64,000 nucleotides of DNA from Meandrina meandrites (GCA_963693305.1 OY855905.1:16060237-16124236), one strand, 5' to 3'; shown: positions 1 through 11,973, counted from the stretch's first letter. Translations and numbers: made by a program. The notes: generated by a model from the letters alone, not told the origin.

Positions 1-2574
1 AATCTGGCAAAGTTCGTTAGTAACAGCAGAACCGTGTTGGAGAGTGTCCCAGAAGAAGCACGTGCCCCCAAAGTTAAATCGTTAGAGCTTTGCGATGGTT
101 ACCTTCCTATTGAGAGAGCTCTCGGTGTGCAATGGGCAATTGAATCAGACACGTTTGGCTTTAGGATTATCGTTAAAGATCAGCCGCTAACACGTAGAGG
201 AATACTATCTACAATTTCATCCGTCTACGACCCCCTGGGAATAGCAGCGCCATTTTTATTGGTTGGAAAGCAGATACTACAGGATCTTTGTCGTACGAAG
301 TTGAGCTGGGATGAAGAGGTCAGCGAAGAGTTCCGCGTACGTTGGGAGAATTGGAAAAATCAGTTGCCTGCCCTGGAACGTTTCTCCATGGAGCGATGTC
401 TCAAGCCTGAAAACTTTGGTACAGTCATCTCGAGACAAATTCACAACTTCTCGGATGCTAGCTCAACGGGTTATGGTCAAGTGTCATACCTTAGAATCGA
501 GAACGAGAGAGGAGATATCCATTGCGCGTTCCTTATGGGGAAAGCTCGCGTAGCTCCTGTTAAAGCCACGACCATTCCACGTCTCGAGCTCACCGCCGCC
601 ACTGTTTCAGTTCGAGTGGGTGAATTGATTGCCGAAGAACTGGACGAACCTGTCGAGAGTAAGACTTACTGGACAGACAGTACAACTGTGTTGAAGTACA
701 TCCGAAATGATAAGAAGCGTTTTCATGTGTTTGTGGCGAATCGCGTACAGATGATACGAGATGCAACCGATCCTGATCAATGGAGGTACGTTGAGACAAA
801 GCTGAATCCTGCTGACGATGCATCACGTGGTTTAAAGGGCAACGAGCTATCTAAACAGCATCGCTGGATCACGGGTCCTAATTTCCTGTGGCTTCCTGAG
901 AGTGAATGGCCACAACTTAGTTCTGACTTAGATGAAGTTTCTGTTGATGATCCTGAAATTAAGAAAGTTCTTGTGCACAGCATAGACGTCAATAAGGGTA
1001 CGGATCTTCTAACAAGGCTTACACGTTTTTCCGATTGGCACCGGATGAAAAGATCCATTGCCTGGATACTCCGTCTTAAGCCTAACTCAAGTGAGACGTC
1101 GTTGCCACCGAAGACTGGAGCAACAAGCTTGAAAGATAATCTCCCGAGAGTAGAAGAACTGGAAAGAGCTGAGAAAACCATTCTCAAGCTGGTACAAAGT
1201 GGTGCATTTCCTGAAGAGATTGAAGCCCTACGTAAGATTCAGCGCGCAGATTGCAAGACCGACCGCGACTTTGCGAAAGCAAGGAAGTCAGAGATCAAGA
1301 AATCCAGTACCTTGTATCGCCTTGATCCATTCCTGGACCAAGATGGTCTCATAAGAGTCGGTGGTAGGCTGAGAAAATCTCAAGAGTTTCCAGAAGATTT
1401 TAAGCATCCAGTGATCCTCCCAAGGAAAAGTTTCATCGTGGACCTCATAATCAGAGACGCTCATAAGAGGGTTGCTCATGCAGGAAGAGGCATTACGCTA
1501 AACGAGCTTAGAAGTCGATATTGGATTGTTAACGTTAATTCCGTTGTGAGACATCTCATCTCCAAGTGCGTGGTCTGTCGTCGTCTTCGTGGAGCAACAG
1601 GTGAACAGAAAATGGCTGATCTTCCTCGAGAGCGCATAACGCCTTCCCCTCCTTTCACGTACTGTGGCGTTGACTACTTTGGTCCCTTTCTCATCAAACA
1701 AGGAAGGAAAGAAGTAAAACGCTATGGAGTGTTATTCACATGTCTTGCCAGCAGGGCGGTACATATCGAAACGGCGGACTCGCTGGAGACAGATTCCTTC
1801 ATGAACGCTTTACGGCGGTTTATAGCAAGAAGAGGGCCAGTACGTGAAATCAGATCAGATCAGGGCACCAATATCATCGGAGCGAAGAATGAGCTAAAGA
1901 AGGCCTTAGATGAGATGGACCATAGCGCGATACAAAAAGGTCTTTGCAGGGACTTCAAAGCTGATTGGGTAATCCAATGGAAACAGAACCCTCCAGCCGC
2001 GTCCCATATGGGTGGCGCTTGGGAGCGCCAGATACGATCCATTCGATCAATTCTATCTGCATTGCTGCGAGAATTTGGCCACACCCTTGACGACGAGACG
2101 TTCAGAACCCTGCTAACTGAGGTTGAATGCATCATTAACAGCTGGCCGCTTACTGTTCCGTCAAGCGATCCTGAGGATTTAGATCCCCTCACACCGAGTC
2201 ACATTCTGACCACGAAGTCAAGAGTCGTGATGCCTCCACCTGGAAATTTCCTGAAAGCTGACGTGTATCTCCGAAAAAGATGGAAACGCGTCCAATACCT
2301 CTCAAACGTCTTTTGGACAAGATGGAGAAAAGAATACGTGCAAAGCCTGCAGCAAAGAATGAAGTGGAATCGAACAAGAAGAAATTTGGAAAGGGGAGAC
2401 CTGGTTCTGATCGTTGACGAGCGAGTGGCAAGGAACGTCTGGAGCTTGGGTCGAGTTGTTGACGTACACCCAGGTGCAGATGGTCAAGTCCGATCAGCCA
2501 AGGTTGCCACCACTACGACAGTGCTGGATCGCCCAATCGACAAACTCGTGCTAGTCTTAGAAAATGAAGAGTGA
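1..2574 (+). CDS. BEL/Pao retrotransposon Pol, C-terminal part (RNase H, integrase, DUF5641)
   Basis: The frame is open from base 1 to the stop at 2572-2574 with no interruption, so the true start lies left of the window. The order fits BEL/Pao Pol: a peptidase-A17/reverse-transcriptase tail (YDPLGIAAPF near 220), an RNase-H-like region (SDASSTGYG near 450 and YWTDSTTVL near 670), an HHCC integrase zinc finger near 1460-1590 (HAGRG, then CVVCRR), and an integrase core with acidic residues in CGVDYFGPF (about 1660) and RSDQGTN (about 1855). GGAWERQIRS near 2010 supplies the final Glu. The C-terminal 150 residues resemble the DUF5641 tail. It would synthesise and insert the element's cDNA. The open frame suggests a fairly young copy, but only one possible LTR is visible. 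gag, protease and the first part of RT are outside the window. Confidence 0.93.
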   Translation, partial: NLAKFVSNSRTVLESVPEEARAPKVKSLELCDGYLPIERALGVQWAIESDTFGFRIIVKDQPLTRRGILSTISSVYDPLGIAAPFLLVGKQILQDLCRTKLSWDEEVSEEFRVRWENWKNQLPALERFSMERCLKPENFGTVISRQIHNFSDASSTGYGQVSYLRIENERGDIHCAFLMGKARVAPVKATTIPRLELTAATVSVRVGELIAEELDEPVESKTYWTDSTTVLKYIRNDKKRFHVFVANRVQMIRDATDPDQWRYVETKLNPADDASRGLKGNELSKQHRWITGPNFLWLPESEWPQLSSDLDEVSVDDPEIKKVLVHSIDVNKGTDLLTRLTRFSDWHRMKRSIAWILRLKPNSSETSLPPKTGATSLKDNLPRVEELERAEKTILKLVQSGAFPEEIEALRKIQRADCKTDRDFAKARKSEIKKSSTLYRLDPFLDQDGLIRVGGRLRKSQEFPEDFKHPVILPRKSFIVDLIIRDAHKRVAHAGRGITLNELRSRYWIVNVNSVVRHLISKCVVCRRLRGATGEQKMADLPRERITPSPPFTYCGVDYFGPFLIKQGRKEVKRYGVLFTCLASRAVHIETADSLETDSFMNALRRFIARRGPVREIRSDQGTNIIGAKNELKKALDEMDHSAIQKGLCRDFKADWVIQWKQNPPAASHMGGAWERQIRSIRSILSALLREFGHTLDDETFRTLLTEVECIINSWPLTVPSSDPEDLDPLTPSHILTTKSRVVMPPPGNFLKADVYLRKRWKRVQYLSNVFWTRWRKEYVQSLQQRMKWNRTRRNLERGDLVLIVDERVARNVWSLGRVVDVHPGADGQVRSAKVATTTTVLDRPIDKLVLVLENEE

Positions 2575-2651
2575 AACCGGGGTAATCGCAGCCAGAGGAG
2601 CCACAAGACATGAACTTTTTGTAGAACCGTTTTTAATGTTAAGAACTGAGA

Positions 2652-3079
2652 TGTTAAGAGTTGACAACTCTTGGGGAGCCAGATGTGGCTGCCGCGTTCT
2701 TTGTTTTTATTTGTATTGTTTTGTTTGCGAATTCATTACTTCGTCATTCGTATTGTTTTGTGTACTTATCGTGCTTTCGTGCTATTTATATTCTGTTAGG
2801 TTTTTCGTGCATAATTTCGCTTTGTTTCCTAGTTTTATTTGCGTAAGTTTTAGTTTTAATTTTCATTCTCTATCGACGTTCTGTACCGTTCACATCGAGT
2901 TTTTCTAAGTTTATTCATCGTCCTTTCGTTGCTCTCGTTCCCGTAGTCATACAACGTTTCAACCACATTATCGCCGCATTATCTTCGCTTTATCATCGCA
3001 TTATCATCGCATTTTCGTCGTTTACCTCGTGTGGTTTTTAAATAAAGGTTTGCGTGTGTGAACAAGTTTGACTTCTACA
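2652..3079 (+). repeat. Candidate 3' LTR of the BEL/Pao element
   Basis: The AT-rich stretch after the Pol stop begins TGTTAAGAG and ends CTTCTACA, the TG...CA form of an LTR. It contains AATAAA at 3041-3046, as expected near an R region, and a short degenerate repeat (CATTATCATCG-like) around 2967-3020. The partner 5' LTR is outside the window, so both boundaries are inferred. The next element starts almost exactly where this one ends. Confidence 0.5.
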
Positions 3080-5860
3080 CCAACGGATGAGAATATCCTG
3101 TCAAGAGAATGTATAAAGCTCAGATTTGAATCACTAGATCAATACTTTGTTAAAGGTGCAATAATCAGATCACGAGTCAATTGGTATGAGCAAGGTGAAA
3201 AAAATAACAAATACTTTTTTAACTTAGAAAACAACAAAAAAGGGCAAAGCTGTATAAGAAATATTAATGTTAAAGACACAGAGGTTTTCACTTCGGATCC
3301 AAGGACAATTATGTCAGAAATATAAGATTTCTTTTCAGGGCTTTACAAAGAAAGGAAGTCAAGCGACGAGGCAGTAGATTTCTTCTTGAGCAACAGCGAT
3401 ATTCCAAAATTGGATGAGGACGCAAAGCGAATTTGTGAGTGGTGTCTTTCTGTGGGCGAGTGTTACAATGCCCTCTTATCAATGTCCGATAACAAAACTC
3501 CTGGTAATGATGGGTTACCTTCTGAGTTCTATAAACGATTCTGGCCTTTACTTGGAAAACAACTGGTAGAGTGTTTAAATTATGCTTTTGAAAATGGTCA
3601 TTTATCAAATTCCCAGATGCAGGCTGTCATCACCCTGCTGCAAAAAAAAGACAGAGATAAACGTTTCGTAAAAAACTGGCGACCAATATCCTTAATAAAC
3701 GTTGATGCAAAGATTGGAGCTAAATCTCTTGCTAGAAGATTGTGCAAGGTTCTGCCCAATATCATTCATTCTGATCAATGTGCGTATGTAAAGGACAGGC
3801 TCATATCTGATGCAATAAGAACAATCGATGATATCATGTGGTATACTAGGTCAAGAGGTATCGAAGGTATGCTTGTTGCCATCGATTTTGAAAAAGCCTT
3901 CGACTCGGTTGACTTGAAATTCCTCATGAGGGTTCTTGAGGTGTTCAATTTCGGACCTGGTTTTATTCAGTGGATCAAAACGTTTTACAATGGTGCTAAA
4001 AGTTGTGTCATCAATAACGGTTATACTTCTCACTACTTCGATCTTGGGCGCGGTGTAAGACAAGGAGATCCACTCTCTGCCTACCTTTTTATAACAGTAA
4101 TCGAAGTACTGTTAATAAACTGCCGCGGAAACAGATCAATTCGCGGAATACCGATCAATGGGAAGGAAATTAAGTTGACAAGTTTTGCGGATGATGTTAC
4201 AACGTTTCTCAAAGATCTCGTTTCCTTCCATAACCTTATGAAAATGCTTGATCAGTTTGGGAACTGTGCGGGACTCAAGCTTAACAAGTCAAAAACTTAG
4301 GCGCTTTGGCTAGGCCCACCAAAAAGCATTGACCTACACGATATCCTCAAACTTACCAACACCTATCAACCACCTAAAATCTTGGGCATCTATTTTACAT
4401 ATGATGAAAAGTTGCGTGACACGCTAAATTTTGCTGCCACCCTCGAATCTGTCAAAAAGCTTTTAGCCCAGTGGAGGAGGCGTGGCCTTACTCTCATTGG
4501 AAAAATACAGGTACTAAAATCCCTTATCATCCCTAAGTTCTTATACCGGCTGACCAATATCAGCTGCGAGGACGAAATCATAAAAGAAATCAATAAAGTG
4601 ATGTATAGCTATATCTGGAACGGCAAAGACAAGATTAAACGATTAGCAATTATCAACGATATAGAAAATGGCGGTTTAAGAATGACTCACTTAGAGTCAG
4701 CAATTCAAGCACAAAGAGTAATGACCCTGAAGCGATATGTTAGCAATGGAGATCCATCGTGGACACACATTCTTGACTCTTGTTTAAAAGAGGTGGGTGG
4801 AAGGTTTCTTTTGAGGTGCAATTTCGACGTTTCAAAGCTTCCTGTCAAAATTCCGGCTTTTTATAAGGACTGTCTCGTTTCATGGTCATCCTTAGTCAAA
4901 TGGACAAATGAAACAATGGATGGAGTGCTGGAGCAAACGATATGGAATAACAAATTCATCCTTATTGAAAACAAATCTGTTTATTACTCCAGTTTTATAA
5001 GCATTGGCCTGGTAACTATCGGGGATATGTTGTCCCGGACGGGCTCCTTTCTAGGCTTCGACGAATTGAGACAGAAAGGTGTCACACCATCTGAATACCT
5101 CCAATGGTTGGGTTTAGTACACTCTCTCCCTCCTGAATGGCACCTTTTGATGAAAAATGTAAATTCGCTTCCCTCCTGCTTCACAGCTATTGAAAATAAG
5201 AACCTTGAAAATATTCGTGCTTTTCTAGATGGGCACTCTGTAGACGTCAAACAGCTGACGAGTAAGAAGGTTTATGGGTCTTTTATTGCTTCGAGGGCAA
5301 AAGAACCCTCCAGTAAAGTTAGGTTCATAGAGCATTTCTCCGATGAGAACTTGGATTGGAAAACTATATACAAAATCCCTTTCGTTTCCACAATTGACAC
5401 AAGAACAAGAATTTTTCAGTTCAGAATATTGCATAGAATTCTGTACACTAATTCAACTCTTTTTAAGATGAAGCTAACCCCATCACCGCTATGTACTTTC
5501 TGTTGTTTGGAGAGCGAATCCCCTGAGCATATTTTCTATGAGTGTGCAAAAGTAAAAGATTTTTGGAACGATTTTGTGAAATGGACTAAAAATACCGGAC
5601 TATCACTTACTAACTTGAATAAATTACAAATCATGTTAGGTAGTTTTGAAAAAAGTGATGATTTCAAGTTAGTCAATCACCTACTGATCATAGCAAAGCA
5701 AACTATCTTTTACTGTAAACAAAAAAAATTAACACCGAATTTTATGTTGTTTAAGACTCGTGTAAAGCATGTCATTGATGTCGAAAAGGATATTGCTGCA
5801 AACAAAAATAAATTGCTTGTGCACCTTGCAAAATGGAACAAAATTATAGGATACGTATAG
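3068..5860 (+). pseudogene. LINE ORF2 (reverse transcriptase) with two in-frame stops
   Basis: A single frame of about 930 codons is broken only by stops at 3323-3325 (TAA) and 4298-4300 (TAG, where relatives usually read KTEALW). RT motifs are clear: NKTPGNDGLP near 3490, AIDFEKAFDSV near 3880, GVRQGDPLS near 4055 and the catalytic FADD box in SFADDVTTF near 4185. The C-terminal third carries the Cys/His segment typical of L1-like ORF2 (LCTFC...CLESESPEHIF...C near 5490-5545). The endonuclease domain is absent. It would have copied its RNA at a nicked target. With two nonsense changes this copy is dead, but decay is light. Confidence 0.9.
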
Positions 5861-6252
5861 TTCACCTTTCTGTGTCTGTCCCTCAAAACTCTCTGTTTTT
5901 AAATCTAATATATCTTCACAGCCTTGTTACTAGATTCGTGACTTATGTTTTTTTTAGTTCGCTTATTTGACTGTTATTTAATTTGTATTTAAATATAAAT
6001 TTTTTTTGTAACTAGTTTCGTGACTTATGTTACTAGATTTCGTGACTTATCTTCTTTTTTTTAGTTCGGTTACTGACTGTTATTTATTTTGTGTTCGTTT
6101 ACTTGTATTCACATTTCGCTTAATGTTATTAGCTTGTAAGTTATGGCCTTTGTCCTTTGTAAAAATATCATCTTTTGTATACTTTTTTTTCTTTTCTACT
6201 CATGTAACTATGTCTTGTGTTTAATAAAGTCTTTAAAATACAAAAAAAAAAA
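3080..6252 (+). mobile_element. L1-like LINE, 5'-truncated, with 3' UTR and A-tail
   Basis: The element holds a reverse-transcriptase ORF, a T-rich 3' UTR (5861-6240), AATAAAG near 6221 and an A-run at about 6242-6251. No endonuclease domain precedes the RT, so this copy is 5'-truncated, the usual outcome of incomplete target-primed reverse transcription. Its 5' end abuts the candidate BEL LTR and its A-tail abuts a fragment of another gene-like repeat. The 3' UTR carries an imperfect duplication around TAGTTTCGTGACTTATGTT (5931-6050). A related element lies in reverse orientation at the right end of the window. Confidence 0.85.
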
Positions 6253-6253
6253 T

Positions 6254-6600
6254 ATGGCAGGGTGCGCGCCTGTCATCAGACCTTGTTAAATTGTGTGAAC
6301 GTTATGAGGAAAATAGAATGGTTTGCCCTCTTAACCTATGTGGACAGGTTACTGTTGTAGACAACATAGACCACAACCCTTCGTCCACAACAACGGGATC
6401 TTTCTCTCATTCAACACCCAAGCACCACTGAAGGAGGCCATTATATGGGGCATATTATCTTACGGAGTCATCGCCTGACAAGTGCATAAGTCTGTTTCCT
6501 GCAAACTACACCAACGCCCCAAGTGTTGTGTCCAAGAGCGACAAACCTACTGTGAGCCCAGTCTCCAAGTCCATGATGTTCCATGATCAGAGTACCATTG
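6254..6600 (+). pseudogene. Fragment of an unnamed repeat-associated protein family
   Basis: Directly after the LINE A-tail the sequence translates as a plausible protein from about 6254 to 6420, including VCPLNLCGQ and VDNIDHNPSSTT. I recognise the VDNIDHNPSSTT pattern as recurrent in multicopy uncharacterised cnidarian proteins but know no function. The frame decays before the Polinton end at 6612, and the left edge is cut by the LINE. It is probably a remnant of an older repeat into which the LINE and Polinton inserted. Confidence 0.45.
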
Positions 6601-6611
6601 CTGATGCAGTC

Positions 6612-6797
6612 ACACACAGAGACGATGAGGGTTGTGGCGCAGCGAGTAGTACAAAAGCTTCATGATCTCAAACAAAGCTGTTTTCTCATGAAACTCGTCT
6701 CCCAAACTCGCCTCTTTTCGTGAGAAAACAGCTTTGTTTGAGATCATGAAGCTTTTGTACTACTTGCTGCGCCAGAACCCTGATCGTCTCTGTGTGT
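6612..6797. repeat. 186-bp terminal palindrome, left end
   Basis: The outer part of the TIR folds on itself. ACACACAGAGACGATGAGGG at the start is mirrored by a near-complement ending at 6797. The arms continue through GCGCAGCGAGTAGTACAAAA and CTTCATGATCTCAAACAAAG with few mismatches, around a loop of roughly 20-25 bases near 6700. An equivalent palindrome of the same length closes the right end at 22738-22923. Confidence 0.85.
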
Positions 6798-7017
6798 GGT
6801 TTGAGAGCAAATAACGCAAACATGGAAGTAAACAAAGCGAGTGACCCCAAGCCTATTGAGCAAGTGGTTGTGACACAGAAAATATTTTTATTGAAGAAAA
6901 TGTCTGCACTGACTATATACAAAAGTGTGCCAGAATTATTTTCCAATTGAAGAATTATCTGTGCAAGTATATACGCCGAGATGGCAGCCGCAAGATTTTC
7001 ATCCGGTGTTCTGCAAA
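6612..7017. repeat. Polinton left terminal inverted repeat
   Basis: The segment matches the reverse complement of 22923-22702 joined to 21047 down to about 20880. Shared blocks include ACACACAGAGACGATGAGGG, TTTTCCAATTGAAGAATTAT and GTATATACGCCGAGATGGC. The left copy has about 20 extra bases near 6800-6825. TATATAC lies 13 bp before an ATG at 6981, so each TIR appears to carry an inward-facing promoter and a start codon. Confidence 0.8.
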
Positions 7018-7227
7018 TGTTTTACAGCCCAATAATGAGGAAGCAAAACAGAAACCTTCGTCAACCATTAGAACCAGAACTGGTTGTTTTATATGACGGG
7101 TTTCTATTATCCCAAAGTAATTTCTAGGAATGGCTTCGTGTTTGGACAATGGATGTATCCAAAACAAATCCAAACAATAAAGATCTTTTAATGTTTGCAA
7201 GAGAAAATTTAAGCAAAGTTTACTGAT

Positions 7228-10200
7228 TTGGATGAAAACGAAATCCAAAAGTTAAACAGCGTAAAAGTGAGTTTTGGGTTACAAGTAAAGTTTCCCATAG
7301 AAAGAAACGGTGAAACGCAACACATGGAGCATTATTTTCGAGAAAAAGAACCGCATGTTTACAACAGGTATGATGAAGAACTGATACAACAAAAATTTGA
7401 TGAATTCATTGAAAGAACAAAAAGGAGAAATAGAAAAATGGTCTGTGAAGGAATCAGGATGGGAAGTGGAAATGATAAAGATTGTGTATGTGAATGTCAC
7501 ATGCTATCCGCCACTGTGCGGAGGAACCTATTTACCTCTTCCAGCCAATCTGGCAAACAAAAAAGCGATAATCAATGTGCAAAACAGGGATAACAAATGT
7601 TTGAAGTGGGCGCTCAGAGCTGCTTTATTCCCTCCACAAGATGGAAAGGACCCGCAAAGACCAAGCAAATATCCGGTTAACGACGGCATTAACTATGAAG
7701 GCATCGATTTCCCAACACCAGTAAAACAAATAGACAAGCTTGAGGCTCAAAACAAAAACCTTGCAATAAATGTATTTGGCTGGGAAAACAATTGTGTGAT
7801 TGTGCACAGGATAAGCAAAAAAGAAAAGAATGTGCCGCGCAGAAACCTGATGTTAATTAAGTCAGAGGAAAAGCAACACTATTGTTATGTTAAGCGAGTA
7901 AGCGCTTTGCTCTTCGATCAAAGCAAAAACAGCAATGCAAAACACTACTGCATGATTTGCTTAACAGGTTTCTCAAGAGTGGACTTGCTCGAGAACCACA
8001 AAAATTATTGAAATGGTGTGAACGGCAGGCCGACAAAGATTGAGATGCCAGAAGAGGGGAAAGACACCCTTTCTTTCCAAAATCATCACAAACAGATGAA
8101 GATGCCCTACGTAATATATGCTGACTTTGAGGCTTTAGTCAAAAAGATTCCCGGCTGTGAGCGTGGGCCAGAGAGCAAGCAAAAAAGCTACACCGAGAAG
8201 ACCAAATGGCATGAGGCATGCAGGTATTCTTACATGGTTGTTAGAAGCGACGGTGAAGTTTCAGGGTCCAAAGTTTACAGGGGTGAGAACGTTTTTAAGT
8301 GACATTCTGCAGGAATAGGTGAAAATAAGAGAGAGTTTGGCTGGGAAACTGGTAGACTGGGAAAAATTCAAAAATGCAACTAACATGGAGAAATGTATCA
8401 CATTTTCAGTCGGAGGTCTGCGTTTCATTGACAGCTTGCAAGGCTGCTGCCTAAGGAAATTTCTAAGGAGCCCTTCGGGCTCCTAACATCAAAAGTTAGG
8501 AGCCCAAGCCATTACTTTAGGAGCCCAGCCTAAAAGTTGCCACGGTCGATCCTCGGGGGAGGGGGGTGGGGTAGAACAAAAAAAATCTAGGGGAGGGGTC
8601 TGGGGAGCAGCCACCCCCCCCCCCCCACCACCACCGTCCCCTTCCACATGCACACACATTTTATTTTGTCAGTAGAGCCTTTGTACGTGAAAAGAAAACT
8701 CCTTCAGACAAAATTTTTTTCTGAAAGCTTCTGAAGGTAGCCTCCCTCAAAGAGTTGTGTGAGAAATTCCAGCTTTCTTAACTTGAAAGTTTATTTAACC
8801 GAGCCTCTCCTTCGATAAAACCCTTTTTACACTGATTGGGTGACATGAACAGGAGTGTGTATATTAGAAAGTTTCTGTAGGCTTAAAATGAGTTTGAAAA
8901 TCCAACCAGTATATCGTGCTGTGATGAATGTTGGATAAAGTAAGTTAAAAATGTGTAGAACAAATAAAACAATGTTTAATAGGAGTTTTGAACATCCAAA
9001 GTTTTGAAGCAAAATCAGTGAAGCATGAAGCAGCAAAATTATTATTTCACTTTTGCACAGCAAGCTCACTAAAGAACTTGAATTATTGTTAGTAATTAAG
9101 GTTTAACAGAACCAAGATTACAATTTAGCAGGTCTATTTGAAGGTTGAGGCAAAGGTAATAAAAAGTCAAAACACCTGTGTAAACACTTTAATTAAATTC
9201 TGATCTTATCTACATTTCATAATCAGTTGTCAAAAATAGACCAGAAAAACTAAGTTGTGAAAATAAAAACAGTTTCTAGGCTTATCAAATGAGTTGCTTA
9301 TACAATAGATTTTAGTAGTTTTAAAAACAATTCATGTTATTCAAACTGTTTTCAGCAAAGTTTCTAGCACATTATTATTTTCAAGTGTAATGTTCTCCTT
9401 GCACGGTTCAATAACCGAGATAAAACACGAAACAGTTCGAATGAACAAACAAACAAACTTGATCCACAAAAAGCGCTAGCTGATAAGAATGTCACAGAAA
9501 AGGCACACATTTTCTGTTGTTATGAAATTAAGCATTCTCTAAAGTGAAAAAATAAAAGTTTGAGTTAAATAATAAGGTTAATTACAGTAATTCGTAAGTG
9601 TAACATCAAAACATTCTGCACATTATTTTAGGCGTGTTGAAAAGGTTTTTGTATCAAGCTTTTGCAGATTAAAATTGTCATGATCAGACCTGATGCATGA
9701 ATGGCCAGGAGATTGATTTCACTTTTGTATCCGTAAAATGTTTACTTCACATTCACTATAAACTCCTCCAAAACATCAACGCAGCGAACGAAACGTGAAG
9801 CAGCCCATAATACTATTCATTCTTCATTCCATATTTGGGAGTCAGTCCCAGTCCTAAACAGTCGAAAATAATTGGTTTTCGAAGTTGCACGTATTTATAC
9901 GCTAAAATTATCTCTATTGTGGACAATTTTAGTATTTCCGTTTTGAAATGAAGCGCTTATGGTTTTAAACGGGATATATCTTACGCCAGTGGAACAAAGT
10001 TACAAGGAAATTGAAGTCATTAGATGAGAATGGAAAATCTATGCTTAGGCGCCCATCCGGGCTCCTCGAACAAAAATTTAGTCGCCCGCACTCATAACTT
10101 AGGCGCCCCAGGCGACCGGGCAACCGTTAGGCAGCAGCCTTGGCTTGAACTTTTTGCAAGGAAGCCTTGATTCACTTGTAAGTGCTACACCAAAGGAGTC

Positions 10201-11973
10201 ATTTAAAATAACATCAACCATTTCAAAAGGCAGCGACCTGCTTTACAAAAAGGGGATCTACCCTTACGAGTACATGGACTCATGGGGGAGATTTAACGAA
10301 ACAAGGCTTACGGACAAAGAGAAGTTTTACAGCAAGCTGAACGATGAGCACATAACAGATGATGAGTATGCGCACGCGCAGACTGTCTGGGAGGCTTTCG
10401 AATGCAAAACGCTGGGCGATTATCACGATCTTTACATGAAAACGGATGTCGCCCTGCTGGCAGATGTTTTTGAGAACTTCCGAAACCTGTGCCAAGAGCA
10501 TTATGGGTTAGATCAGGTGCATTATTACATGTCACCAGGCCTCTCCTGGGATGCGCTCTTGAAAAAGACGGGGGTCAAGCTTGAGTTATTCACAGACCTT
10601 GAAATGCATCTCTTCGTGGAACGGGGAATTCGGGGTGGAATCTCAATGGTGAGCAAGAGATACGTGAAGGCAAACAACCCGCTGCTACCAGACTATGACC
10701 CCAGCAAACCGAACATTTACATCATGTATCTCAACGCGAACAACCTCTATGGCTGGGCAATGAGCAAGCCACTCCGAAAAAGGAATTTTAAATGGAAACG
10801 TGTTATGCCAACGGAGGAAGACATCCTTAAGAAAAAAGAAAACGCAAAGAATGGATGGATTCTTGAGGTGGATCTTGAATATTCAGCAGAACGGCATGAA
10901 GAACACAATAGCTATCCCATGGTGCCTGAGAAAAAGGTCGTGAAAAAGGAATGTATGTCGGACTACCAAGAGAGGTTGATTAAAGACCTGGAGCTGGAAC
11001 CCCCGGACAGCGAGAAGCTGCTGCTGACACTTGAGGACAAACACAACCATGTCGTGCATTACAGAAACTTGCAGTTTTATCTGAAGCAGGGCATGAAACT
11101 GAATCGCGTGCACAGGGTGTTGGAGTTCGAACAAGAATGCTGGATGGAGCCGTACATCCAGATTAATACAGAATTCAGGAAAAATGCAAAGAATGACTTT
11201 GAAAAGAACTTTTACAAGCTAATGAATAACTCAGTTCTCGGCAAAACCATGGAAAACCTGCGTAACCATGTTGACATAAAATAGTGCGCAGCAATGAGAC
11301 AGACAAAATAAGGAAATTGGTTGCCAGCCCTTTTATACTCAAGGCATGTTATGTTTTCAAACGACCTGGTTGGAATCAACATGCACAAAAGCCGGCTGCT
11401 GCTCAACAAGCCGGTCCACATGGGGATGACTATCCTTGACAACAGCAGGATCCTATTGTACGACTTTTTCTACAACCATCTGAAAAAGGATTACAGCCCA
11501 CGTTGTGAGCTCTTGTACACAGACATGGACAGCCTTCTGCTTGAAATCAAAACGGATGACATCTACAAAGACATCAAATCAAACGAAAATCAATATGATA
11601 CAAGTGACTACCCGAACTGGCATCCACTCCACTCAAATGCAAACAAAAAGGACGTGGGCAAAATGAAAGGTGAATGTGCCGGAACTCCCATTGCAGAGTG
11701 TGTTTGTCTGAGGCCCAAAATGTACTCTATCTTGAAGGCAGATGAAAAAAATATCAAAAAAGCAAAGGGTGTAAAAAAGAGCGTTGTCAAGAAACTAATA
11801 ATGCATGAACAGTACAAGGAAACGCTTTTTGGTACCGAGCAGTTATCGCATGGAATGAACATTCTTTGAAGTGAGGGACATGAGATCTACGGCATGTATG
11901 TCAACAAAATGTTGCTTTCCCCATTTGATTCAAAGCGCTCGATAGCAGATGATGGGATCAATTCAAATGCTTA
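7228..11973 (+). pseudogene. polB: Polinton protein-primed family-B DNA polymerase (PolB), broken
   Basis: The N-terminal part (7228-8302) contains the exonuclease motif YADFEALVKK near 8120. Polymerase motif A reads YLNANNLYGW near 10730, where Polinton enzymes normally have Asp in place of that first Asn. Motif B is FEKNFYKLMNNSVLGKTMEN near 11200, and motif C is YTDMDSLL near 11518. Relatives extend protein-primed DNA and replicate the element. Damage here includes a frameshift near 7420, stops at 8008-8010 and 8300-8302, loss of about 100 residues around 8305-8388 (the second exonuclease region), a 1704-bp insertion at 8439, a stop at 11282-11284, a frameshift near 11330 and a stop at 11866-11868. 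The last recognisable codons (SPFDSKR) lie near 11925. Confidence 0.9.
8439..10142. mobile_element. Non-autonomous DNA transposon inside PolB (5-bp target duplication)
   Basis: The ends are CAAGGCTGCTGCCTAA (8439 on) and its reverse complement ending at 10142. GCTTG is duplicated at 8434-8438 and 10143-10147. Removing the element and one GCTTG restores the polymerase reading frame across FIDSL/NFLQG, which proves the insertion. Subterminal regions carry repeats of TTAGGAGCCC and TTAGGCGCCC, and a perfect stem-loop (AGGAGCCC-TTC-GGGCTCCT, 8466-8484). The 1.7-kb AT-rich interior has no credible ORF. A 5-bp duplication with CAAGG ends would fit some hAT groups, but that assignment is tentative. 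Confidence 0.88.

Noticed and set aside
6686..6946. Minus-strand ORF across the Polinton left TIR
   Set aside because: It is a translation of the palindromic TIR and has no independent coding evidence.
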